From a virus: DNA of 31,600 bases. The DNA lies in the IMG/VR virus record IMGVR_UViG_3300042350_002182, positions 1 through 31,600 of that record. The stretch is one strand, 5' to 3'. The notes beneath the pieces are model-generated. The model made no database searches. It saw only the letters and a program-made list of their open reading frames with translations, and was not told where the DNA came from. Position 1 is the stretch's first letter. Every line of letters begins with the position of its first letter. The position numbers and the translations under genes were made by a program. Shown piece after piece: positions 12,075 to 19,600 of this stretch.

Positions 12075-12586
12075 CCCTTGCTGGCGGTTACGGCCGCGTC
12101 CTGGTTGTAGCGGCCGGTGACCGCATAGCTGCGCGCCGGAATGCCCTCCATCTTGTGGAAGACCATCTGCCCGATCTTCATGCCGGGCCACAGCGCGATC
12201 GGGTGCATCCGCCGCGCGTTCTGCAGCTCCAGCGTCAGCCGGCTGCCATGCCACCCTGGATCGCAGTAGCCGGCCAGCAGGTGCTCCAGGCCCTCGCGGG
12301 CGCGGCTGGACTTGAGCACGAACTGCGCGGCGATCGAATCCGGCAGGTTGAAGATCTCGCGGGTCTCCGCCAGGCAGAACTCACCCGGCTGCAGCCAGTA
12401 GGGATCCTCGGCCGTGTGGCCGCTGATGCCATGGATCTGCAGCTCGGGGCTCTCAGCCACCTCGATCATGATCCGATCGCCCAGCAGCACGTCGATGCTG
12501 GCCGGGTTCACCAGTTCAGGATCGAACGGCAGCACCATCGCGTGCTTCTTGCACAGGTGGTGGATCTCGTAGTCGGGGAGAGGCAC
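12071..12586 (-). CDS. dcd: dCTP deaminase
   Basis: A 171-residue nucleotide deaminase converting dCTP to dUTP (some family members go directly to dUMP). Seen: 'VNPASIDVLLGDRI' (the P-A-S-x-D core), 'LQPGEFCLAETREIFNLPDSI', 'LKSSRAREGL' (substrate and allosteric region, 91-100), 'DPGWHGSRLTLELQN' with the likely catalytic glutamate E120, and 'GMKIGQMVF'. The start is set at the GTG at 12586, giving 'VPLPDYEIHHLCKKHAMVLPF', which fits the family N-terminus; a longer frame to 12793 runs through the endolysin gene and is rejected. It sits 7 nt after the endolysin stop at the end of the late operon, an unusual place for a nucleotide-metabolism gene. It supports dTTP supply for phage DNA. Confidence 0.9.
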   Translation of the reverse strand: MPLPDYEIHHLCKKHAMVLPFDPELVNPASIDVLLGDRIMIEVAESPELQIHGISGHTAEDPYWLQPGEFCLAETREIFNLPDSIAAQFVLKSSRAREGLEHLLAGYCDPGWHGSRLTLELQNARRMHPIALWPGMKIGQMVFHKMEGIPARSYAVTGRYNQDAAVTASKG

Positions 12587-12593
12587 GCGGTCG

Positions 12594-13676
12594 TCAGTAA
12601 ATCCAACGCACCCTAGGGCTGCCCTGACGGATGCCAAGGTGCACAAAGCCCTTGGGTGCGCCGTAGCCCAGCGAGTAGGGCCACTGCCTGTCGCACCAGT
12701 CCTGCACCGCGTTGATGTCCATGCCGTCGATGAAGAAGTCAACCGCACCGACGCCCGGCGCGGCATAGAGGTGCTCCGACTGGCTGGCGCCACCCACGGC
12801 CCGGTTTATGGCTGCGGGCCGGTAGCCGGAGGTGATGATGATCGGCTTACCGCCGAACCGTGCGCGCGCCTTCTCAAGGAACTGCGCCAGCTTCACCGCG
12901 GTGTCGCACTGATCTTGCCGATCGAAACGCCGCGCCTCCTGGTTCAGCGCGAACTCGCCGTAGGTGATGTGCGGCGTGATCTTGAAGCTGAAGGGCGACT
13001 CGGGCGTGAACGTCGCCTCGATCGGTCCGGTGGTCTGCCGCTCTCGGCCCCACAGATCGCCCTCAGCGATGCGGCGCCGCTTCAGGCCGGCCTCCACGTT
13101 GGTGCCGGGGTTGCGGTAGAGCAGCAGGGCATCAGGCACGCCAGGCCAGTCCTTTTCGCGCAACCGCTTGCTGATGGTCTCGAAGCCCTTGGCGCCGTAG
13201 AAGCCACTGCCGAGGTTGTAGGCGAAGCTGATCAGCGCGCACTTCTGGTGGTCTGCCATCTCGCCCCAGTGCGGCACCGTGGCGCGCAGCTTGTCAGCGA
13301 TCCGATCCACCTCCTGCCGCAGCAGCATGTCGGCCTCGACGGCGTTGATCCTGTCGCCGCGCTTGACCGGCCGGCCGTCGCCGTAGCGGGTGGTCCCGTA
13401 GCCGATCGTCCACGGATCACCACCGCTGGCCGGGTCAGGGTAAGCGTCGAGGTGGCAACCCTCGAACTGCTGGATCATGCTCAGCGCCGCGCTGAGGTCT
13501 GCTTGCTTCCCGTCCTGGCTCCAGGTGTTGAACCACGCCCGGTCACGGCGCATCGCCGCGGCGTAGCCGTTGACGGCCAAGTCCTGCTCCAGCTGGCTGA
13601 TGGCCGCGGCCTGATGCGGCAGCCCTTTGTAGAACCGGAACAGCTGTTCCAGTGTGATCGGGGCGGCGTTGGCCAT
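12594..13676 (-). CDS. Endolysin: GH24 lysozyme fused to M15 peptidase
   Basis: A 360-residue two-domain peptidoglycan hydrolase. Residues ~62-210 are a phage-type lysozyme (muramidase): the catalytic E72 in 'QQFEGCHLDAYPDP', then 'GGDPWTIGYGTTRYG' with T95/T96, and 'SFAYNLGSG'. Residues ~235-355 are an M15 (M15_3-type) D-Ala peptidase: 'SGYRP' (283-287), 'SEH' (zinc ligand H302), 'AVDFF' (D313) and 'FVHLG' (H346). The H-to-D gap is wider than in classic M15A enzymes, a variant remembered from cyanophages. The N-terminal ~60 residues are helical with no signal peptide visible, so release needs a holin; a candidate ends 3 nt upstream. Cutting both glycan and peptide bonds would be efficient against the thick cyanobacterial wall. 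Confidence 0.9.
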   Translation of the reverse strand: MANAAPITLEQLFRFYKGLPHQAAAISQLEQDLAVNGYAAAMRRDRAWFNTWSQDGKQADLSAALSMIQQFEGCHLDAYPDPASGGDPWTIGYGTTRYGDGRPVKRGDRINAVEADMLLRQEVDRIADKLRATVPHWGEMADHQKCALISFAYNLGSGFYGAKGFETISKRLREKDWPGVPDALLLYRNPGTNVEAGLKRRRIAEGDLWGRERQTTGPIEATFTPESPFSFKITPHITYGEFALNQEARRFDRQDQCDTAVKLAQFLEKARARFGGKPIIITSGYRPAAINRAVGGASQSEHLYAAPGVGAVDFFIDGMDINAVQDWCDRQWPYSLGYGAPKGFVHLGIRQGSPRVRWIY

Positions 13677-13679
13677 TGC

Positions 13680-13829
13680 TCAGCGGCGCTTGGGGAACAC
13701 CATCTGACCGGCCTGCAGCAGTAGCTGGATCCAGCTGTTGGACTTAAGCGGGCTGAGTGCAATGATCTCGCTGCCGGCAGCGATGACGATGGCGATGATC
13801 GCGGCGGTTTCGGGGCTCATGATGTCCAT
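13680..13829 (-). CDS. Small membrane protein, holin candidate
   Basis: A 49-residue protein with a strong hydrophobic helix (residues 8-25, 'AAIIAIVIAAGSEIIAL'), a short polar 'SPLKSNSWIQ' segment, a second amphipathic helix ('LLLQAGQMVF') and a basic end (PKRR). Size, topology and position directly before the endolysin suggest a holin or holin partner. From memory, near-identical small proteins with 'GSEIIALSPLKSNSWIQL' occur in cyanophages and picocyanobacteria. Holins have no fixed motif, so this stays an inference. Confidence 0.6.
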   Translation of the reverse strand: MDIMSPETAAIIAIVIAAGSEIIALSPLKSNSWIQLLLQAGQMVFPKRR

Positions 13830-13844
13830 GGCGATGCCCTTAGG

Positions 13845-14078
13845 TTACTTGCGCATTTCAAGAGCACGAACGCGCTGATCAAGCTGAGCTAGCTCGGCCC
13901 TGCTGTCGTTCTTCAGTTCTTCGACGGCGCGGGCCATTTGCTGAACGGTGGCCTCAACACGCGCGAATTGCACCTGCATAGAGATAAGCAAAGCGCCGAT
14001 GGCGAACATGCCGGCGCCCAGTGCCGCCGGGAGGGAAGCAGCGAACACGCCACCGACCGTTTTAGGTTCGTCCGCCAT
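13845..14078 (-). CDS. Membrane + coiled-coil protein (lysis/holin-associated candidate)
   Basis: A 77-residue protein: one membrane helix (residues ~11-33, 'VFAASLPAALGAGMFAIGALLI') followed by a long charged coiled coil (37-75, 'VQFARVEATVQQMARAVEELKN' onward). The order is opposite to haemolysin XhlA (coil then helix) but the parts are similar. The ATG at 14078 is chosen since it overlaps the preceding 57-aa gene by only 17 nt; a longer frame to 14183 would engulf it. It lies in the lysis region between the cyanophage-like small genes and the holin candidate. Confidence 0.55.
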   Translation of the reverse strand: MADEPKTVGGVFAASLPAALGAGMFAIGALLISMQVQFARVEATVQQMARAVEELKNDSRAELAQLDQRVRALEMRK

Positions 14079-14235
14079 CGGCTGGTCCGGGCACGCTCCC
14101 ATCGTAACGATCGAAGGGATCAGGCCTGCCGGCAAGGATGGCAAGAGCGCGTCGGTAGTAGTGGTTCTCAGTCTGTCCCACACGCTCCATGTGGTCGCGG
14201 ATCTTGCGCCAGTTTTCGAGCGTGTCGCGGTCCAT
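14062..14235 (-). CDS. Small hypothetical protein
   Basis: A 57-residue hydrophilic protein beginning MDRDTLENWRKIRDHMERVG, with a helix 'ENHYYRRALAILAGRPDP' and a Gly/Pro-rich end. It starts one nucleotide within the TAA of the gene before it (TAATG), a tight coupling that supports translation. From memory it resembles small cyanophage proteins beside the lysozyme. Function unknown. Confidence 0.65.
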   Translation of the reverse strand: MDRDTLENWRKIRDHMERVGQTENHYYRRALAILAGRPDPFDRYDGSVPGPADGGRT

Positions 14236-14372
14236 TACCGGCCCTGCCCTCTGAGGGGCTTGCGTCCACGGCGGCGGGGCCTACTGTGGTCGCCGAATCC
14301 TTGACGGGTGGTCTTGGGCGGCCCCGGCTGATGCTCGACGCGAGCTGCGCCGGCCTTAGCTTTAACGGCCAT
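14235..14372 (-). CDS. Small very basic protein, cyanophage-type
   Basis: A 45-residue, strongly basic peptide: MAVKAKAGAARVEHQPG, then 'KTTRQGFGDHSRPRRRGRKP' and GQGR. The whole layout is remembered as a conserved small ORF in cyanophage structural regions, which is one basis for the host assignment. No function is known; the charge suggests nucleic-acid or membrane contact. TGATG joins it to the upstream gene and TAATG to the downstream one. Confidence 0.7.
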   Translation of the reverse strand: MAVKAKAGAARVEHQPGPPKTTRQGFGDHSRPRRRGRKPLRGQGR

Positions 14373-14695
14373 CAGTTAGCGCTCCAGGGCAGGCCGGATG
14401 CGCGGGTTGGCTGGTGTTGTTCGTCAAGTTGTGCTTGGAGGGCTGCCTCGATTTCGCTCACTTTTTCGGCGCCACCAAGCTTGTCCTGCACCCAGCCGAT
14501 GACGATCTCGGGGGTGAGGTCAGCGTAAGGGATGACGTCACCTTCAGGCTGCTCCAAGCCGATAGAGCCGTAGGCAGAGCTGGCGTAGGTGCCGTCGTTT
14601 GCGGCCACGGTGTAATGGACCGTGAACACAATGCCGTCAGCGGTGTGGCGCTCCATCTGGGCGATGCCCCAGGTGTACTCAGTGGTGGTAGTCAT
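14372..14695 (-). CDS. DUF7936-like cyanophage protein
   Basis: A 107-residue protein with a beta-rich N-terminal part ('YTWGIAQMERHTADGIVFTVHYTVAANDGTYASSAYGSIGL'; residues 8-48) and a helical C-terminal part ('LTPEIVIGWVQDKLGGAEKVSEIEAALQAQLDE'). The 'HYTV-A-DGTY---AYG' and 'PYADLT-E-VIGWVQ-KLG' patterns match a family recalled from many cyanophages (DUF7936). It lies just downstream of the tail-fibre genes and may be a virion or fibre-associated protein; role not established. Confidence 0.7.
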   Translation of the reverse strand: MTTTTEYTWGIAQMERHTADGIVFTVHYTVAANDGTYASSAYGSIGLEQPEGDVIPYADLTPEIVIGWVQDKLGGAEKVSEIEAALQAQLDEQHQPTRASGLPWSAN

Positions 14696-14781
14696 GGGTC
14701 AGGTGGTGGTAGGTGAACTGTAGCTGGGGTGAGCGTGCCTAGTAAGCGATCATCAAGGTGCCGTCTGACTTGCGGTAGACA
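14696..14781 (-). other. Short gap with a start-less coding remnant
   Basis: Immediately after the stop of the fibre gene, in the +1 frame, lies a stretch reading GDVYRKSDGTLMIAY and then TAG (14785-14733 on the minus strand), a sequence typical of phage fibre C-termini. It has no start codon of its own. Otherwise the gap shows no promoter or terminator. Confidence 0.35.
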
Positions 14782-15540
14782 TCACCATGTGCTGATTGCC
14801 GTGCGCTTCCATGTGTTTGTCGCCGTGCAGACGTAGATGTAGTTGGCGTCCCAGCAGATTTCGCCGGTAGCGCCGGTAGCAGATGCAGATGCTGGTGTGC
14901 GGGCAGTGCGCACGCGAATGGTGTTCGCGTTTACATCTAGCAGCGTGGTGGGGCTACTAGTCCCAATCCCCACGTTGCCGGAGCTGTCGATGCGGGCGCG
15001 TTCTGTGCCATTGGTAAAAAACCGACGATAACCCGATGCACCTTGCTCGTATTGGTCTACAAAATGTAAGTTTGTGTTATCGTATATATCAAAAGTACGC
15101 TCACCGTTGTTATTAATATTTAGCGCAAGTCTATACTCCTGATTTGGACGAGTAAATAGTGCGTACACTCCATTGTTGGCTATATTTTCAAGTCTAAGTG
15201 CGTTTGCACCACCTGTTGATCGAATTGATCCAGCGACATCAAGCCTATAAGCGGGACTACTCGTCCCAATCCCCACGTTGCCGGAGCTGTCGATGCGCAT
15301 GGCCTCGGTGCCGCCTTCGACGAAGGCCAGCGTGTCTGCGCCAGGGCTGTAGATGCCGGTGTTGGGGTCGCCGTCGATGGCGATGGCGGGTGCTGCTGCT
15401 GAGCCAAGGGGCACAGCTTTCAGCAGATCGCTGATGCTGACTTTTTTGGTGACGTTGTTGCTTACATCAACGATGGGCAGCACGTCGGTGCTGGCTGCAT
15501 CGGTGTAAGCGGTGAGATCGGTAATCCTGATGTTGGCCAT
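14782..15540 (-). CDS. Tail fibre protein
   Basis: A 252-residue fibre with N-terminal 'ANIRITDLTAYTD' and 'DVLPIVDVSNNVTKKVSISDLL' (a phage-fibre attachment pattern), then two copies of the repeat 'RIDSSGNVGIGTSSP' (about residues 82-96 and 184-198) that precede beta-rich segments ('YRLDVAGSI', 'LLDVNANTIRVR'), and the C-terminal tip 'GEICWDANYIYVCTATNTWKR'. These parts are common in cyanophage and other marine/freshwater phage fibres. The central part (15040-15200) is AT-rich against its surroundings, suggesting modular exchange of the receptor-binding part. It follows the collar fibre and may be a second receptor-binding or accessory fibre. Confidence 0.75.
   Translation of the reverse strand: MANIRITDLTAYTDAASTDVLPIVDVSNNVTKKVSISDLLKAVPLGSAAAPAIAIDGDPNTGIYSPGADTLAFVEGGTEAMRIDSSGNVGIGTSSPAYRLDVAGSIRSTGGANALRLENIANNGVYALFTRPNQEYRLALNINNNGERTFDIYDNTNLHFVDQYEQGASGYRRFFTNGTERARIDSSGNVGIGTSSPTTLLDVNANTIRVRTARTPASASATGATGEICWDANYIYVCTATNTWKRTAISTW
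14960..15297. repeat. 35-bp direct repeat within fibre gene (14960-14994 and 15263-15297)
   Basis: Both copies read GTCCCAATCCCCACGTTGCC followed by the same 15 further bases, with no mismatch. They encode the two SSGNVGIGTS-type motifs. Exact DNA identity suggests recent duplication or gene conversion, and offers homology for domain swapping. Confidence 0.8.
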
Positions 15541-15577
15541 TGTACTTAGTGCGGTGGGTTAGTGGGCTGTGCTGTAT

Positions 15578-16651
15578 CTAAGTTTTGATACATCCCAACA
15601 AAGCGATATTTCGAGGGCGTGTTTCGGTGCCGCCGTTGTTGTTGGTCGCTGTTATTCCTGTAGAAACTAGACTAGTCGGCATTGGACGAAATGCTGATAC
15701 ACCATTTGGAGTGTAAAAACTGCTTGCATCGGATCCTTGTGTTACATCACTAATGACTGTGTGGCTATGCCCGGGATCGGTAATGGGGTGACTGTGGCTC
15801 AAGTAGTCCTGTGCTTGAGCCGAACCAAGATTGCGGCCGGGATCAACGCCGCGAGCATCATCCCAGCCACGGATAAATTCGCCGCGCAGGTCAGGAAGGT
15901 TGAAAGTGGTGCTGCCGTCGCCTACGCCGTAGGTGGTGCCGATGGCGCTAAACAGCGTGGCGTAGGTGGTGCGGCTGATGGCGGCGCCATTGGCTTTGAG
16001 GTAGCCGGTGGGAGCGGTGGTGCGCGCGGTCCAGATCACCGTTCCAGCTGGGGTTAGATCGGTCGCAGCCGGGATTGCGGCGATTTGTGTGTCCACATAG
16101 CCCTTGGTGGCGGCCATGTTGGTGGTGGTTGGCACGCCCGGCAACGTGAGGTTGCCGCTTAGCGTTCCACCGCTCAGGGCAAGGTAGGTGCTGGCTGCCG
16201 TGGCTATTTGCAAATAGCGAACGTCGCCAGCGGCTTGGGTAATGCCCTGCGGGTCAACCCTTACCCAGTTGCTGCCGTCCCACATCTTGAGTTGGTCGGG
16301 CGTCTGGGCAGTGTCCTGCCACAGAAGTCCCAGTGCCGGGGATGCCGGGGCGGTTGCTCCAGGGTTGGTGCTGATAGAAGCGCCCGGAAGGAAGCTAAGG
16401 ATTGTCCAGGTTGCGCCGTTCCAGACTTTGAGTACCGGCGGGTTGGTGCTGGTGTCGACCCAGGGCTGGCCGTTGTACGGTGCAAGTGGTTGCGTGGAAC
16501 CGACACTCAGGCCGAGTTGCGTGAGTGCTAGGCCCAGCACAGCGGCGGTGACCTTACGGGTTTGGCTGCCGCTGATCGAGCTGAACGGGAAAATGTCCGC
16601 CGAGGCAACAGCCGTTGCGGCTGGCAGCTGTGAGATCCTAAGCCCAGCCAT
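15578..16651 (-). CDS. Tail fibre with phage tail-collar domain
   Basis: A 357-residue fibre. The N-terminus 'GLRISQLPAATAVASADIFPFS' is a fibre attachment motif; residues ~50-125 hold two 'NQPW/GLLW-W-G--W' units ('PYNGQPWVDTSTNPPVLKVWNGATW', 'LLWQDTAQTPDQLKMWDGSNWVRV'; each about 25 residues apart) of the type that decorates cyanophage fibres; 'MAATKGYVDTQIAAI' is the widespread A--K-YVD fibre module. Residues ~200-357 are the collar domain: 'GTVIWTARTTAPTGYLKANG', 'YATLFSAIGTTYGVGDGSTTF' and 'LPDLRGEFIRGWD', ending in a His-rich 'SHSHPITDPGHSHT' segment and 'RPRNIALLGCIKT'. It follows J directly and probably sits at the tail tip. Confidence 0.85.
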   Translation of the reverse strand: MAGLRISQLPAATAVASADIFPFSSISGSQTRKVTAAVLGLALTQLGLSVGSTQPLAPYNGQPWVDTSTNPPVLKVWNGATWTILSFLPGASISTNPGATAPASPALGLLWQDTAQTPDQLKMWDGSNWVRVDPQGITQAAGDVRYLQIATAASTYLALSGGTLSGNLTLPGVPTTTNMAATKGYVDTQIAAIPAATDLTPAGTVIWTARTTAPTGYLKANGAAISRTTYATLFSAIGTTYGVGDGSTTFNLPDLRGEFIRGWDDARGVDPGRNLGSAQAQDYLSHSHPITDPGHSHTVISDVTQGSDASSFYTPNGVSAFRPMPTSLVSTGITATNNNGGTETRPRNIALLGCIKT

Positions 16652-19600
16652 CAGTAGCCCACCACAGTCAGATCAATAAGGCCAGCCACGGCAGTCCCGC
16701 TGCTGTTGATGCACTTCACTGTAACTGAACTGGTCGACTTGCTCAATACGATCGCGTTGACCGCACCTGAACCGGTGTCCTGCAGCGTGACTTGCACAGA
16801 TTTAACGGCACGGAACGGTTTAGTGAGGTTGATGGCCGTTCCAGCGCCACTGGAGCTGATACTTACGTCTTCTTTGTTTTCAATTACGTCGGGGTAATCA
16901 AGTTCGAAACTAATTTCAGTAAGTGCGCCAGGGGCTATACCGTCTACGCTGCGGAATAGTGTTTGTACTTGGTAGACGTCTTCTATTAGTTTTTCGTAGG
17001 GTGCATATGGGTGCAAGATGCCACTGGATTCGCCGCTAAGGGCGCCTGCGGTATAGGTGCGTTGTTCGGCGAAAATTGAGTCGTCGTTTTCTTGGAATAC
17101 TTCGTCGTCGTTTTCTTGGAAGATGTTTGTGTCGGCACCAGAAAGGGCGGCGATGCTGTGCTGGTACGTTGCGTAGGCTGTGGTATTAATCAGGATTGCG
17201 CTTTCTAGGAAGTTGTTGTCAAAGTTCCAGCGGTAATAACTGTCGAGCGTGGGGTCGATCTGCTCCAGTACTGCGATAGTTGAGGATGAGGAGGAGCCGG
17301 TAGTTGCTACGAAAGCGTCACCGCTTTGGGTAATTAGTTGGTCGCTGGCTTGGGTGGTTATGTTGAACAGTGTGACGAGTTGGGCGTTGATGAAGGTGCC
17401 GGGCCAAGTGATGTTGTCAATGGTTTCGTCGTAGACGGCGTTGCTGATTGGTGGACCGCCGATGTTGACGACGACGTATGCGGGCGTGTCGCTGCGCCAT
17501 TGGGTTGCATCGACCGACTTGACCATGACGGTCCACTCATCTCTGTCGAACAGCGCGGTCTCAAACCACTGCTGTTTGGCGTTGACGCCGCCTGAGTACA
17601 GTTCGATGCCTACGTCCCAGGTTTGGGCGGGGCTGTTATTGACGAGGCCGCCTTGTTTGTAGCGAATCTCGTAGCCGACAACATCCGACACGACGCCTTG
17701 GTCCCAAGAGCCGTACAGCGACAGCGGGAGTTGCCAGCTAAAGCGCTTCTGGCCGCTATTGGTGTTTTCGACAACGGTGAACAGGTTAGGGGTGGGCGGC
17801 ACAATTTCGCCACGCTCCACCGTGTCGTAGAGGTAGTTGCTGGGTTCTTCGCCGAAGATGGCGCTGGTAAAGGCAACCCGCAGTTCCCATTCGCCTGGGG
17901 CGTGGAAGGCAATGGTGTAGTAGCCCGTTAGGGGGATGTCGCTTAGGAAGTACCAGCCGGTGGCGTCGGGGGATTTGACGCCGGGGATGACCGTTGGGAC
18001 ATTGGTCGGGAATGCCCAGACCCGATAGCCGGTGACGCGTTCTGGGATGGGGCAGTTGCCGGCATCGACGATCAGCAGTTGGGTGCCGTCGGGCTGGTTT
18101 TGGTGGCGGATGACGGCGTTGTACGCCGGGTCGCTGAGGTCGGGAAGTGCTTCAAAGTTGGCGACGGTGACGGCGACCCAATCGCTTTGGCGCCCCAAGC
18201 GGTCAAAAGTGGCAACACGGAATTGGTAGGAGGCGGTGAAGACGTGTTCGGGAAGGGGGATGGTGGCGTTGGTTGTTGAGGCGACGAGGATGTCGCTCCA
18301 CTGCGTTGCGTCGGATTTGCGCCACTGGTAGCGGTAGCCGCGCACCAGCGTGTCGTCGGCAAGGTCGCGTTGCGGTGAGCGCCACTGCGCTTCAATCTGC
18401 ACGCGCTTGTTGCGGTAGATCAGTGCGGCCGACAGGTTTGTAACGACCAGCGGGCTCTGCAGAGTAAAGCGGTCCTTAGGGACTGCGATCGGCAAGTTGT
18501 TATCGACGTAGCCGTACTTGGAGTCGTTGTACTGGATTGCTTGAACTTCAAAGATGAGCTGGTCCGATTCCGCAATAGAGATGATGCGGTAAAGGGCTGC
18601 GTTTAGTGAGGTCCACTCCAGTACCCACAGCGCACCAGCCTGGGTTGTGACAACGCCATCGCAGGTGACGACGGTGCGGCCGTTGTCCTCTTCCACGACA
18701 TAGCCGGTAATGATGTCGCCGCTTTGAGTGATAAGTGTGTCGTCGTTTTGAGCTATGAGGGTACGCAGGTCGGATGCACCAGCGAGCGTGGTGTAGTCGA
18801 CGATGTTGAGCACCTGTAACTTGGGTTGCGTTGTGGTGCTGCCGTCGGGGTTGGTTACTGTTTCGCCGTTTGGGATGACGAGTGACAGCGTGTAAGAGAT
18901 TGCTGGGTTTAGGGCAAGCACGGCGTCGAGTACCAAGCGGTTGCCGTCTACTTCGACAAGGCGGCCGGCTAGGCGTTGGCCTTGGCGGAGGGGGTCCGCG
19001 ATCTGGATGATTTCGCCGACGCTGCTGGCCAAACCTTCGGCGGCGATGCGGAAGCTGACGGTTTCGGTTTCGTAGCGGTTGCTAAATAGCGTGTGCTTTG
19101 CTGCGCGAAGGGCTTGGCCGCGTGACGTGACGCCCAAGAGGCGCAGATCGACGGGGTTGTAGCCGAGGCGCTGGAGTAGCTCGTCATCTTGCAGGTATTC
19201 GACGACGCTGCTGTAGTTCTGCGCCGGGTCGTCCCAGTTGGCAATACAGACTGTTTTGCGGGCGGTGCGGGCGCTGCTGCTGTAGTTGAAGCACGGTGCG
19301 GTGACTTGACCGTCTTCGCCAACTTCTTGGATTACGTTGGCTTCGCTGAATTGTTGTACCGGAGGTTGCGGGCGATCCTGCGTTAGGTAGAGCTTGTTGT
19401 CGGCGTAGTAAATAAGACCGCGAAAAACTGAGGCAAGAGAATTAAGAACTTCAAAAACTGCGCCAGCGTTTTGGAGGTAGACGTTGCAGGTGAAGCGGGG
19501 TTCGGTGCTGCCTTGGCCGTCGTAGACCTGCTCGTCGCAATACTGCGAAATGGTGTAAAGGAACCAGGGGTCAATGGCGATTGACGAGACATACCGCCTT

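Noticed and set aside
12587-12793. Upstream extension of the dCTP deaminase frame
   Set aside because: The extra 69 residues overlap the endolysin coding region and read as Ser/Arg/Thr-rich shadow sequence; the GTG at 12586 gives the family N-terminus.
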